A DNA stretch of 64,000 bases from Chytriomyces cf. hyalinus JEL632. Its lineage: Eukaryota; Chytridiomycota; Chytridiomycetes; Chytridiales; Chytriomycetaceae. The stretch is from assembly GCA_025435555.1 (NCBI GenBank), contig JAIWWG010000067.1, forward strand, positions 62,001-126,000, written 5' to 3'. The position numbers were made by a program, and so were the translations under genes. The notes under the pieces are model-generated. The model was not told where the DNA came from, searched no databases, and worked only from the letters and a program-made list of their open reading frames with translations. Shown in pieces: positions 1 through 10,909 of this stretch. How positions within the stretch are numbered: the stretch's first letter is position 1; every line of letters starts with the position of its first letter.

Positions 1-2
1 TC

Positions 3-167
3 GCGGATTCGAAGCAAGGAAAGGGAAGCGCCTCCGAGGTCGCAGCTCTGAAGGGCCAAGGGGGTAAGCGGGGCAGGGCCGTCAAGGCTAACGTGCTTCA
101 GCAGGGGGGTACAATCGGGAAGGCTGCATCGACGGCCAAACCAACGGGACAGAGTCTGATGCTCTGA
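3..167 (+). CDS. possible 3' end of an upstream gene (partial)
   Basis: An open frame runs from the window edge to a TGA at 165-167. It encodes about 54 residues rich in Lys, Gly, Ala, Ser and Gln with no hydrophobic core, as in a disordered C-terminal tail. No domain is visible and the 5' part is outside the window. It could equally be chance open frame. Confidence 0.3.
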   Translation, partial: ADSKQGKGSASEVAALKGQGGKRGRAVKANVLQQGGTIGKAASTAKPTGQSLML

Positions 168-227
168 TTAATAGCGCGGCCTGTCTTAAATCTATTAAAA
201 TATGGGGATTCACTTCGAGCTCAAAAA

Positions 228-1481
228 ATGCAAAAAGTGACCCGCACAACAACAACTACCACCACCACCACCATGCCCGACGGCGCCTCCACCACCTCCG
301 TCACTACTTCCACCCAAGTGTCGGTGGTTCCGGCAAATGCCACCGCCGAGCCACGCAAGCTGGCTCTGCCTGTTGTTGATCTCGCCGTGTATCTGGCTGA
401 CCCTCACTCCGAAGCGGCTCTGGCCCAGTGCAAGCTCGCTGCATTGGCATTGGAGGAGCACTCTGCCTTGTCCATCAAAGACCCTCGTGTGGACGAATCC
501 GACAACGCAGCTTTCCTCGATCTGATGGAGGACTATTTCAGCCAGTCCACAAGCGACAAGCTGAAAGACGCACGTCCTGAAATCGGGTACCAGGTCGGGT
601 CTACTCCTGAACTGACTGAGCTGCCAAGGTGCGGTCGAGATGACGAGTGCAAGGAAGCCGTCGAAAAGGTATGGCAACTGGATCATTCGGATGTCCTCAG
701 GCGATATGTAATCTTACTTCTTCTCTTTGATTATTCATGCATTCAGATGAATGCAGAAGACAAGCCGCTCAATTTCAACTCCGAAGATCCCAAGTGGCGC
801 TTCTTCCATCGCATGGGTACGCCACCCGCAGTTACACAGTTCCCAGGTCTCAATGCGGAACCAGTCGTCCCACAAGCATTCCCGAACTGGATTGAATCCA
901 TGGACAAGTGGGGAAATTTGATGCTTACCGCAGTCACCACTCTCTCGGAAATGGTCGCCATCGGATTCGGTCTCCCAAAAGATACGTTTGTCCAACTAAG
1001 CAACCACGGCCCACATCTTCTCGCGCCCACCGGCTCGGATCTCGAAAAATACGGAAAAGTCAACACTGTTCTTGCTGGTTTCCACGCCGATTTGAACTTT
1101 TTAACCATCCACGGCAAATCACGTTACCCTGGTCTCAACATCTGGAACAGAGCAGGTCAAAAAATGCTTGCCAGTGTTCCAGATGGTTGTCTGCTTGTTC
1201 AAGCGGGTCGTCAGATTGAGCATCTCACTGGTGGCCGAGTTATTGCTGGCTTCCATGAAGTGGTTGTTGTGGACAGCACCATCAAGGCAATTGAACGGCA
1301 AAGGGCAGCAGGGCGTCCTCTTTGGCGTATTTCTTCCACCTTGTTCTTCCATATTGCTTCAGACAATTTACTCAAACCGCTTCCTGCGTTTGAGACTGAG
1401 GAAAATGCCAAGCAGTACCCACCTATTCTCACTGGACACCAAGTTCAGAAAGAACTTGGCTTCCTAAATCTTTCTTCATAA
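228..1481 (+). CDS. 2-oxoglutarate/Fe(II)-dependent oxygenase, isopenicillin-N-synthase-like
   Basis: Likely a cytosolic non-haem iron dioxygenase; the substrate is unknown. The unspliced frame is open for 417 codons, but a 78-bp phase-0 segment at 669-746 (GTATGG...TTCAG) encodes an unrelated hydrophobic stretch and is probably an intron, giving 391 aa. In the spliced protein the facial triad is visible: H260-A-D262 in GFHADLNF and H317 in LTGGRVIAGFHEV, 57 residues on. R341-x-S343 (WRIS) is the expected 2OG-carboxylate anchor. The N-terminus has an ACC-repeat-encoded Thr run, so the ATG at 273 (MPDGAS) may be the true start. The order of the motifs and the DPKWRFF block resemble fungal proteins annotated as clavaminate-synthase-like or IPNS-like; this is family knowledge, not a search. 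No biosynthetic cluster surrounds it. Confidence 0.8.
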   Translation: MQKVTRTTTTTTTTTMPDGASTTSVTTSTQVSVVPANATAEPRKLALPVVDLAVYLADPHSEAALAQCKLAALALEEHSALSIKDPRVDESDNAAFLDLMEDYFSQSTSDKLKDARPEIGYQVGSTPELTELPRCGRDDECKEAVEKVWQLDHSDVLRRYVILLLLFDYSCIQMNAEDKPLNFNSEDPKWRFFHRMGTPPAVTQFPGLNAEPVVPQAFPNWIESMDKWGNLMLTAVTTLSEMVAIGFGLPKDTFVQLSNHGPHLLAPTGSDLEKYGKVNTVLAGFHADLNFLTIHGKSRYPGLNIWNRAGQKMLASVPDGCLLVQAGRQIEHLTGGRVIAGFHEVVVVDSTIKAIERQRAAGRPLWRISSTLFFHIASDNLLKPLPAFETEENAKQYPPILTGHQVQKELGFLNLSS

Positions 1482-1985
1482 ATGGGCGTGTGATGATCTG
1501 CCAAATAAACAAGATGCAGCTTTTGTTGTTTTTGCTTGTTAATCTGGAAAACTGTTGGTCAGACGTCTCCAGGCGAAGTGGAGAGGTCTGAGAAGCCTCT
1601 CGGACACACGGAAACGAAACGGAACGAAGCGGAAAGACAGCGGAGAGGGCACCCGTTTTCTTTTTCTTTTTCGGAAAGGTTTGTTTGCAGAACTCGTCAA
1701 AAAATGCAAGGGCTGCTTGTAACATGATCGGCCCCATTGCCACAGCATCGCAATTCGTCGAAAGTGCGTGCAATCGAATGCCTCACGGAAGACAGAGTTC
1801 GGTTCTATGCGAATTCAGTTGGACCCGTCTGCTGCCGTTCGAAAAAATGCCAACATTCATTCCGTTCATGCGCCTTGGACTGTGTCAGGCCATTCCACCT
1901 CGCGTCGCGCACTTTCTTCTTTTTGTCAACTTTGCTGCCGTTGTTCGCATTCTGCGAGAAACATCAAAGAATGCGTTGAGCTGGC
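1482..1985. other. intergenic, no gene recognised
   Basis: Contains an AATAAA-like AAATAAAC 3' of the oxygenase (about 1502) and a purine-rich stretch around 1600-1660. Short open frames here overlap one another and show no family resemblance. Part may be promoter and 5' UTR of the following gene. Confidence 0.5.
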
Positions 1986-2819
1986 GTGCTGAAACCTGTG
2001 TCAAAAGGGCGTTGGAGGAGCGGAAGTGCTGGAATCGTCGTACTTTCTCTGTTCATGCTTCCAATGCTCTTGCTTGGCGCGGCATCCTTTGCGACGGCTG
2101 ATGACCTCTTGGAAGGAATCGCTGACGTCGAGTTCGACGGTGTCGCTATTGCATACCTCGTGGCAGCTTCCACTTTCGCAGTTGAGTCTGCCGCAAAGGG
2201 AGCGCCGAAAGAGTCTTATCTGAATGCTCTTTCAACAGATGTTGTTGGCGTCACTGTTTTCATTGCACGGCACTCGGTCAACAAACGCATCTCAGCCAAC
2301 CAATCTAATTATGCACTGCAATCACACGCCGCGACAAAATCAAAACCACAAAGGCCGCCAACTCCTGAGCCATCCTCTTCAAACCCACAACCCACACCTC
2401 TCGGCTCCAGCCCGTCTCGCCTATCACAGTCACATAATCCGCGATCGATGACTTTCGACGCAGCATCAGGGTCATCGACATTCTTGCGCCAATCAAACTC
2501 GTCGCCTCTAAGATCGCACCGAGGAGCGCATGAGACTGGCCTGAATCTAACTCAAATGAAGCACGAAGCTGATAAAGGGATTTTCGCCGGGTTGATGCGT
2601 CTGGGGAGGGAAGATGGCAAGCAGCTTGGGGAACTAACGACGAAACGAAGGCAACGCTCGCTTTCAGATGACGACAGCAATGACAGCGAACATGAGGGAG
2701 AACAGATCGGTGTATTTAATTCAGGACGGCCTTCTCAAAAGGCGGCTGCCCATTTCAAAGGCGCCCAGACCATTGGGAGCTGGAACGGAAGCGGAGCCGG
2801 TGAGGTCAAATTGGAGTGA
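1986..2819 (+). CDS. hypothetical membrane protein with disordered tail
   Basis: I do not recognise this protein. It has 277 codons. Residues about 14-40 form a strongly hydrophobic segment that could be a signal anchor (LSLFMLPMLLLGAA). A second weaker hydrophobic segment lies near residues 52-66 (GVAIAYLVAASTFAV). From about residue 110 onward it is Ser/Pro/Gln-rich, with an acidic patch (SDDDSNDSEHE) near residue 230, so it is probably disordered and exposed. The arrangement resembles a small membrane-anchored protein with a cytosolic tail, but function is unknown. The start is uncertain because a different frame is open upstream and an unrecognised 5' exon is possible. Confidence 0.5.
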   Translation: MLKPVSKGRWRSGSAGIVVLSLFMLPMLLLGAASFATADDLLEGIADVEFDGVAIAYLVAASTFAVESAAKGAPKESYLNALSTDVVGVTVFIARHSVNKRISANQSNYALQSHAATKSKPQRPPTPEPSSSNPQPTPLGSSPSRLSQSHNPRSMTFDAASGSSTFLRQSNSSPLRSHRGAHETGLNLTQMKHEADKGIFAGLMRLGREDGKQLGELTTKRRQRSLSDDDSNDSEHEGEQIGVFNSGRPSQKAAAHFKGAQTIGSWNGSGAGEVKLE

Positions 2820-3160
2820 GAGACAATTTGAGTGGCTTAAGTGATCCTGAATGTTGAGAACCCAGGAAACAACAGGGCTGGAGGAGATATTTGCGGAGAA
2901 GGTGCGCCTGAGAGAGCATGTAGAGGGTCGTAAAGGCGGTGTGTTGGACTGGTTCAAGATGTTCTCCGGCTGAGTTCCAGCGGTGGAGGGTGTGCGGATG
3001 ACTGCGAATAGAATTTTTGCTGGCCTCCCATTTGTGTAACGGATCATTCGCAAGAGCAAGTGGCGGAAATAGCGGCATCTGACGACAGTATCCACACCGT
3101 CATAGTCCCACTGTCTCTCTGTCCTGACAGGGCGCCTATTGTTGTCTTTGTGGAAAAGAG
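2820..3160. other. intergenic / kinase 5' region
   Basis: No gene seen. The end of this stretch (3150-3200) is purine-rich (GAAAGGAAAG type) and is probably the 5' UTR or promoter of the LAMMER kinase. Confidence 0.4.
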
Positions 3161-6100
3161 TTGGAGAGAAGAAAGGAAAGAAAGCAAAGAAAGGGAGCGA
3201 TGGAAAAGGGGACAAAAATGATGACGATTGAAACACTGAACTCTCCCTCACACCCGTTTCCGTATCAACTCCCATCCCGCACAGCAACAGCCGCATTATC
3301 ATTATCCTCACTCACAGCAGCAGCAGCAGGGATGCAGACACCCTCGAACCAGAAGGAGAAGGACCCGCTGCGCGAACACGAGCTGGAGCCGCTCTACCCC
3401 TCACCACCCCACAACTCACTGGCTCAGACACATACAATGGGCGGCGGGCACTCTCTGCTGGACCCTGTGTGAGTATCCTCCGTTATCCGATTTCCTCCAT
3501 TTTATTACGTATTTATGTGTGTGACCACTAGGCACCCACTGCTCGCCCTACCCATCGAGCCAGCGCAGTCCCGGCACTCGAACCCGTCCGGCCAATCGAA
3601 CGCATCGTCGTCCATCATGGCGTTCACGCCTGAAACCCCGTACTTTGACAACGCTCCAATCAAGTTCAAATCCTTCAACAACACCAACAGCAAGTCCGGA
3701 TTCAGCAACATCGTGTCCGATTCTGGCAGAGTCACTCGCTCTCAAACGAAAAGAAAGCTGGAGTTCCAATCTGGGTACAACAAAACTGTGAACCCAATCT
3801 GCTCTCCACCCATCCAACAATCGTCTTCGAAACACAATGGATCGACAAGGAACTTCAAAAACATGCCTCAAATCGACTTTGACGCATCGAAATACTCAAC
3901 CGCTTCTGCCGCTTCCATTCCGTCTGCATTGTCGGACTATCTGAATCCAACCACGAACACCCAATCAAAATACTCGCTCAGTTTTGAGTCTTCCACTTCG
4001 CAGCAGCGTGCCCCTCCACCGCTGCGTATTTCCACTGCCGAGTTTTGCTCATCGGGATACAACGACTCGTCAACATCGGCAAACCATCTTGCCTACTCAT
4101 ATCCGCCAAATACTCAGACCGAACCCCAATATCAACAGCAGCAGCAAACATATCAGAGTCAACATCAAAACTATCACCCACTCCTTACACCAAGTAACGG
4201 CTCCAACTATATCCCTGGATACCCACCCACCTCGTATCCCACAACACATGGACCGTCATCTTATCTCCCTCAATCACCTCAAACATCCACATCGTTTAAT
4301 CACCTGAATGCAACTCGGTACTCGGATTACACTGCGACCAGTTCAGTACAGTCGCCCATGACGCTACTGAACGGTATTCAGAATACCAGTAACTCGTTCG
4401 GAATGAGCGGCAGCAGTAGCAACCACTTCACGGCAACCCCGTCAGCGTGTTTACCAATTCAGCAGCAGGACCATACCTTTCCATTGTCATACCCGCAGCA
4501 GCAACCACCGCAACAAACGTCGCAGATATATCATTATCCTTCTGGCTCGCAAATTTACAATCAACACCAGCAGGGACCAAACCAACCGTATCCACAATCA
4601 GACATATCATCATTATCCTCATTATATCCTCAATATCAAAATGCCAATCAATACTTGCACTCACATCAAGAACACAGACATCATTTACCTCCTCCGACGC
4701 AGCAACTCTTGCCGCATCAACCATCCGCTGCGGAACCGGCGCAACAACAGCAGCGGGATATTATTCAGCCGCAGAGATCGCGTTACCTCCCACCACCCAT
4801 GCCGTCGTCCCATTATCCGGCTTTACCAAGAAACCCGTATGCGCAGCCAACTCAACAATACTATCAATATCCAGTGCAGCAACACTACCCCGGTCCAGCA
4901 GCTGTGGTACCGAATCCTGGCGAAGTAATTGATTTGACTCGTAGCGAAAGCCCCTATGAGTACGGGAAGAAGCGGAAATTGGATAACGGAGTGTTGCCTG
5001 CTCCTGTTGCTGGAACGTCAATGGTGTACAATTACAATAATGGAGGTTCCAGTCAATTCTTGGGCAATTACCACCACCATCATTATTACCACCATGATCA
5101 AAAGGCAATTCAGCAGTTGGTGCGGCCGATTCATGCCGCGCCGCATGATCAGCAATATGCGCAGCGTGCGCAGCCTCTTTTTACGCAAGTCGCCCATGTA
5201 GCCGGACCGAGTGGGGGTTATGCGCAGCAGCAACAAGACTGCGATGACAAGGACGGGCATTACATTGTCCGTGGTGGCGAAGATTTGACGGCGAGATGTG
5301 AGTATCCAAAATAACTATTTATTGTTAGACCGTCTGGGGTCCTCATACTTATTCTTACGCAAACGATTCAGACAAAATCATTCGTTTGCTGGGGCAAGGA
5401 ACGTTTGGAAAGGTTGTCGAAGCAATTGATCGCACAAGAAATGTCAAAGTGGCGATAAAGATCATTCGCAGCATCCAAAAATACCGTGATGCAGCAAAAG
5501 TGGAAGTACGGGTGCTCACAACGCTCAAGAAACATGATCCATCAAATCTCAAGTGCGTTTCAGCTCGTCTTTAATTCATATCGATATGCTAATCCGTTCC
5601 CGAACATAGGCGCTGTATCCACTTGATCAACCACTTTGAGCATCGCAACCACACTTGCATGGTGTTTGAGCTCCTTGCGCAGTCACTGTTTGACTTTTTG
5701 AAAGACAACAGTTTCAGTCCCTTCCCAATGACGCACATTCAAACATTTGCCCTGCAAATATGCGAGGCTGTTAAATTCATGCATGACTTGCGCCTTATCC
5801 ATACGGATTTGAAGCCTGAGAATCTGATGTTGGAGCAGAACGAGTGTTTGGCGCGAATTGGAACTGTGAGTTCACGTTCATTTTTCATATTCTCGATGTG
5901 AAATCTCATTCCTTTTTTTTGTCCTTGCTGAAAGGGTCCCAAGCAACTTGTGGCGCCTCGATTACGCCTGATCGACTTCGGGAGTGCCATCTTTGACGAA
6001 GACTATCACAGCAGTGTTGTGAGTACAAGGCACTACCGGGCACCCGAGATTATTCTTGGACTCGGATGGTCGTTCCCGTGCGATATGGTACGGCTTGGAA

Positions 6101-6692
6101 GTTCTTTATGCGCCCTTGTCGTGCTAACGATCATGTGTTCGCAGTGGTCAATTGGATGTATTCTTGTGGAATTTTTCACTGGAGACGCATTGTTCCAGAC
6201 TCATGACAAGTTGAGTTGAAAGCATAACTTCTTGCTTTCTTCATATGCTAAACATAACCTTCAATACTCAGTGTGGAACACTTGGCCATGATGCAGGCAG
6301 TCTTGGGACCCCTTCCCCAAACGCTCGTAAAAACTATCAGTGCGGATAAGCCCAGCTACAAGTTCTTTAAGCACACTGCAGTCGGCGGCTCATCATCACG
6401 CTCTTCCGCAGCAGCACACGTGAGCACACTTCAATGGCCCGTTTCAGCAACACCAAAAGCAAGCAAAAAGTTTGTCAAGAATATGCGGCCCTTGTCGCAA
6501 ATCATTCCAACCTCGCTGCAGCTGCAACAAATGGGTGGTGGAAGTGTGGATGGTGGTGGAGCACAGTCGCTTCTGCAGCAGCAATTTTACGATTTGGTCA
6601 AGCGGATGTTGGTGTATGATCCGAAGGAGAGGATAACCGCCGCCGAAGCACTGAACCATCCGTTTCTTAAGATGCGCCCGTTTCGAGGATGA
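3161..6692 (+). CDS. KNS1: LAMMER (CLK/Kns1-type) dual-specificity protein kinase
   Basis: Exons 3161-3468, 3532-5297, 5372-5552, 5610-5865, 5935-6087, 6145-6209 and 6272-6692 join in frame to 1,049 aa. The kinase domain starts near residue 690. It shows the Gly-rich loop GQGTFGKV, the catalytic Lys in VAIKII, the catalytic loop HTDLKPENL, the DFG motif [17 protein letters not shown], and the diagnostic LAMMER helix as EHLAMMQ. These kinases phosphorylate SR splicing factors and, in yeast, act in TORC1-linked signalling. The first ~690 residues are low-complexity and rich in Gln, Tyr, Pro, Ser and His, with basic and acidic clusters (SQTKRK; EVIDLTR), consistent with a disordered regulatory arm. 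The loop has HTD where many kinases have HRD; this is normal for CLK/LAMMER enzymes. The start is the least certain point; later in-frame ATGs exist (about 3200 and 3218). Confidence 0.93.
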
Positions 6693-7185
6693 GGCGATAA
6701 AAGAGAGAGAGGCAAGGTCATGTAATAATTATGATTTTTGTGAGAGCGGATGCGTGCTTTTATTTTTTAGTTTCGCGTTGGTGTCCCGTTCTTGCCTTCC
6801 TTTTAAAACGTGCTAAGAATACCTGCACTGTGTTGTTTTTTGTTTTTTTTTACCTTTTTTTAACCCCTGCTTTGTTTTTCTACTATTGCGCCGTTCATCT
6901 TCTTATCTTTCTTTGATTTCCCTTGACTGGGAGCATGTTTTTAGCCGAAAACAAAACGACATAAAATAAAATTGGAGCTGATAAATCTCTTTGTCAATCC
7001 TTCTGGAAACAAAGTGAGTGGGATCCAGAAACGAGGCCAGTGGGATTGTACATCTTTATTCTCATCCATCATTCCGGTATCTCGTGTCCTAACCACCCAC
7101 ACAACAAACAAAAAAAAACAACAACAATCAAGGAAGAGGAGTATTTGGAACGACAAAAAATACAAACGAAATATCAGCGCATAGT
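6693..7185. other. convergent 3' region between kinase and lectin genes
   Basis: T-rich DNA (6825-6875) followed by AAAATAAAAT near 6962. The two genes converge here, so this stretch should hold both polyadenylation regions. No gene seen. Confidence 0.5.
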
Positions 7186-8727
7186 CTAAAACCGCTTGTA
7201 CGCCTTCGGTGAGTTCATTTTTGAGTACGCGACATAGGCGGCAACCGCAATTCCCGCAACCACAAACACGCAAATAATGACAACGAGCCCCGTCCAGAAG
7301 TAACTTCCACCACTCTTTGCAATAACAGGTGTGGCGGTGGGAACATTATCATTGGGCCGGGTCGGGGTGTTGAATGATTTGCCGTAGTTTTGGACGGGTT
7401 TCGAAGATTTCGTGTGCTCATTGTCGATTGAGTATGCGTTGACGCGGATAATATCGTGGTTGTCTGCGATGCGTTGAAAGAGTAATATGGTGGTCAAATG
7501 GACGAGAAATCAAAACTTGAAAGACTGCATTGGTGCACCTGATGCATCTCCAGTGTGCGATGTGAAACCAAAGTATCCACGCTCCGGCAGAGTCACGTCC
7601 TTGACAGAAAAGCAAGGTTTCCATGTATTTAAACCGTCAACGTCTACATAGAGTTCCAGCAGCTTGTCTTCGACATACACAACTTTGGCACGCGTGAGGA
7701 ATTCTTTTTCGCGAAAGTAGGCAGTGCATGAGCCGATTTCGTTGCTTTTGCCGTCTGTGCTTTGGTCGTATTTGGTTTTGCCGTCGCCAATCATTGCATT
7801 GATGTATGGGAAGATGGCCTGTTTTGTTTGGGAATGGTTGGTTGAGGCTGGACAACAGAGAAGTGGAAGTTCAATCGAAATTATGTACTCTGTTTCGACC
7901 GTTGGCATAGGTATCAAAGAACACGCCGAGACCGTTGAATTCGTCTTGGTTGCCAAAAACGTCACCTGCGTGTGTGAATGAAATGCGTGCAAGTTTATGA
8001 GTCCTTGATCACACTGAATGCGCTACAGAAATCTCGACTGCTGGAACAGCACACTGCCTCCGAGTCCCACGAAAGGGGTTGATCAAGCAAATGAATGGTC
8101 ACCTGTCTTTCTGCGATCCGTTGTGTACCAAAACGCGAACCCGTCTCCAAACAAACGGTCTCCGCCTGAAACCTTGAATTCGAATTCGACGACCCAAGAC
8201 TTTTGCGTCACAACAGGCTGGCCAGATGCGCGATGATGAGATGAGTTGTTCGAAATGTCTCCCAAAAAAATAATTTGTAAATTGAGTTCACCATACGAGT
8301 CCACAGCCATCCACGCTTTGATTGTTTGTTTGCTGTCAGACGGACAAACTGATTCACGTTGACGTATGTATCTGAGAGTCGCAGTGAGATGCGGAACAAA
8401 GGCGCGAATAAAGAACCACACCTGCTCCAAAGTCCCAGTATCTGGCAAGCGGGAATGCGGTTAATGGAAACGATTGAAGGAGCTGTTGTTGTATGATGGC
8501 GCAATAATTCACCTATTCATGAGGTACTCATCTTAAGAGAGTAGGGGGATTTGTTAGCGGAAGTTGCGGGATCTGCAAGCGCGGCATTCATTCTCACCCA
8601 CGTACGGCTGCAGCAGGGTGAAATGCTCCATCGCATGCAGATCCGAGTCCTTGACTTCGACGGCCTGGGCGTGCGCGACAGAGACAATGAGCGTTGCGAG
8701 GAGGGCAACCAGACTGAAAGCGTGCAT
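7186..8727 (-). CDS. L-type lectin, VIP36/ERGIC-53 family cargo receptor
   Basis: Exons on the minus strand: 8727-8598, 8531-8513, 8441-8422, 8371-8292, 8217-8103, 7965-7900, 7847-7539 and 7463-7186, giving 338 aa. Residues 1-20 form a signal peptide (MHAFSLVALL...SVAHA). The luminal L-type lectin domain carries the family signatures NRYWDFGAG, GDGFAFWYT (carbohydrate and Ca-site region) and NGLGVFFDTY. A stalk is followed by one transmembrane segment near residues 305-330 and a short tail ending in KRF, close to the KRFY-type ER-exit/retrieval tail of VIP36. Expected role: binding high-mannose glycoproteins while cycling between ER and Golgi. The second and third coding exons are microexons of 19 and 20 nt that together encode the conserved EYLMNRYWDF block. 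The GTCGAA donor after 7900 is weak but is the only one that keeps frame. Confidence 0.9.
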
Positions 8728-9238
8728 TTTCGTTTCAATTTATTTTTTATGTGTTTGTTCCAAATGTTCTTCCATTTTAACAAATGTTTTGTGGACCAAT
8801 CGTGTGTGGAGCAGAATGTGATTGGTTGTTTCCAGCGTGTTTCTGTTTCGAGACGCGTGCTTCTCGGCCTGTGCGGATGCGGAGCTTGGAGACTGGGGAG
8901 GGCCCGAGAATCGTGCATTGAGGGAGACAGACTGCGTCAAGGGAGACAGAGACAGACAGAGAGGGAGACAGATAGACGGGGTCAACTCCCCCTCGTCTCA
9001 ATGTGTGTCTGGATGGAGTGCACAAATAAACACGCAAAAAGAAACAAAAGGACTTGTAAAAACTCTTCACCTCTCGCAAGGATCATCAGAAATAGATTAA
9101 TTACTATCTATACATGACGAAGAATGAAGTACGTGAAACAAGAGAGACCCATCTTCCCCCTAAAAAAACCCTTTTCTGCAACAGAGAAGCAACATCCACC
9201 CCCTCTCCTTCTCTCTCTCTCTCTCTTTGTCTCCCTTC
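8728..9238. other. intergenic
   Basis: Separates the lectin start from the SNU13 stop, both on the minus strand. Holds a CT microsatellite (about 9200-9230) and AATAAAC-type sequences near 9025. Open frames on the plus strand here show no family resemblance. Confidence 0.5.
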
Positions 9239-9743
9239 TTAGACCAGTAGTTTCTCAATCTGCAACTTGATGGCCTGGATCTGAGCCTTGAGCTCGGAGC
9301 CTTCGTTGGTCGTCACGCTGCAAGCAATCACCGGTCGGGAAACTCCACAAGCACGTCCCAGAGCAACCTTGGACTTGACAAACACGTATGGAACGTTCTT
9401 GTCTTCGCAGAGAAGGGGCAAGTGGAGCAAGATTTCAAGGGGTTCAGTGTCCTCGGTCATGATGATGAACTCGGAAATTCCTCTGTTAAGGGTCTTAGTG
9501 GCTGTTGTTTGAATATTGATCAGTTAGTCACTAATTTGTTTCGTCGAAAGAGTATGTCGTTGCGAACCTTCGTTGGCACCCTTCTTCAGCTGCTTGTAGT
9601 GGGAGGCCTGCTGAACCAGATCCAGGATCTTGTTGGTCAGAGCAGCATCAGCGAGTGGGTAAGCCTTGGAGTTGTTTTCAGCCTGGCGAGAGAGGGCTCG
9701 GTTAGTGGATGTTGGTGAGGGGCAGGGGACTCAGCTTCACCAT
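9239..9743 (-). CDS. SNU13: SNU13 / NHP2L1 / 15.5K, U4 snRNP and box C/D snoRNP core protein
   Basis: Minus-strand exons 9743-9741, 9682-9568 and 9501-9239 give exactly 126 aa, the length of yeast Snu13. The protein is an L7Ae-type K-turn binder. Visible family blocks are [35 protein letters not shown] and [11 protein letters not shown]. It nucleates box C/D snoRNPs (including U3) and binds the U4 5' stem-loop. The first coding exon is only the ATG: translation past it gives a stop after a dozen residues, whereas ATG joined to the acceptor at 9683 gives M-A-E-N-N-S and the conserved N-terminus. The gene is divergent from IMP3, another U3 snoRNP protein, with 224 bp between the two ATGs. Confidence 0.95.
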
Positions 9744-9967
9744 TTTTGGGATTTATTTCTGAGGAAAAAAAAGAAAGAAAATAAAGACGAACAAAAAGGC
9801 CACAAAAAAAGAGATGGATGAGAAGATAAATAGCGCATCATTATTGAATAAGATAGAGACTGAGAGTCGAAAAACCTGAAGAAATACAGCCAATTCTCAT
9901 GTGTCGCTTTTGAAGGGATCTCAGCCTTTCTTTCTTTCTTTTTTATCAAGAATATCACCCACAAATT
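9744..9967. promoter_or_regulatory. shared divergent promoter, SNU13 / IMP3
   Basis: The only DNA between two divergent start codons. It is A/T-rich with A-runs (9771-9810) and T-runs (9930-9950) and no obvious TATA box, consistent with a bidirectional housekeeping promoter. The functional reading is inferred from position. Confidence 0.6.
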
Positions 9968-10793
9968 ATGGCAAGTAAACTGCATCCAGCCTGTCCAACA
10001 CTAAACATGCTTTGTTCGCGCAGTCCTCGCTCAAGTACCACGAAAAGAAGCTCCTTAAGAAGGTCGACTTCCTGCAGTGGAAGACAGACTCAAGTCTGCA
10101 CGAGACAAAGGTCATGCGTCGCTACCACGTCACCCGCAGGGAGGAGTACCAGAAGTACGACAACCGCCGCTTTTGCGCCCGAACCAGCAAACTCTGACTC
10201 ATCTCATTTCTCCATGCCTCGCTGCTTTCAGATACAATCGAATTGCCGGTCAAATCAAAAAGATTGCGAACAAGCTCTCTCTACTGGACCCCCGCGATCC
10301 CTACAGAGACACAAAGACGGAAGATTTGCTCGAAAAGTTGTATCAGATGGGCGTAGTCAATACGAAAGCTTCGCTGTCTCTTTGCGACAAAGTGTCCGTC
10401 TCCTCATTCTGCAGGTAAAAAAACAAATGTCGAAACTATACTCATCAAACCTCGATCTGATGTACAACCATCTTACAGACGGAGGCTTCCCATCGTCATG
10501 GTTCGCTTGAAGATGGCCGAGACAGTAAAGGCCGCTGTCACGTATGTCGAACAGGGCCACATCCGCGTTGGACCCGAAACTGTCACAGACCCCGCATATC
10601 TCGTCACCAGGAAGATGGAAGACTATGTGACTTGGGTCAACGGATCCTCCATCAAATACAAGATTGCAAAATACAACGACAAGGTATACCCTTCCTCTTT
10701 TCTTTGCTCAAATGATGTTCACTTAACAACCCCTTCCCACACCCCACGTTTCATTTCTTTCAGCTGGACGATTTTGATTTGCTGGATCTTTAA
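9968..10793 (+). CDS. IMP3: IMP3, U3 snoRNP protein (uS4-like)
   Basis: Exons 9968-9970, 10024-10154, 10232-10414, 10479-10683 and 10764-10793 join to 183 aa, the same length as yeast Imp3. Family blocks are [15 protein letters not shown], the S4-type RNA-binding region [26 protein letters not shown] and [17 protein letters not shown], ending in DDFDLLDL. It acts in the small-subunit processome, helping U3 pair with pre-rRNA. The first intron appears to use a GC donor: ATG followed by GCAAGT, acceptor CGCAG at 10023. The GT one base downstream would put the next exon out of frame. The first coding exon is thus only the ATG, as in its divergent neighbour SNU13. Confidence 0.95.
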
Positions 10794-10909
10794 ATAAAAA
10801 CTCAATTCATCGTAACCCTCTTGTCCATCATCCCCCTTTACATAGAGATTTGGTTTCATGTATGAAAGTTTTTAATAAAGAATCTATCCGCGCATTAAAT
10901 TCGAAAGCA

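Noticed and set aside
210-686. 158-codon minus-strand frame at the window start
   Set aside because: Antisense of the oxygenase N-terminus; its Gly run is the reverse of the ACC repeat.
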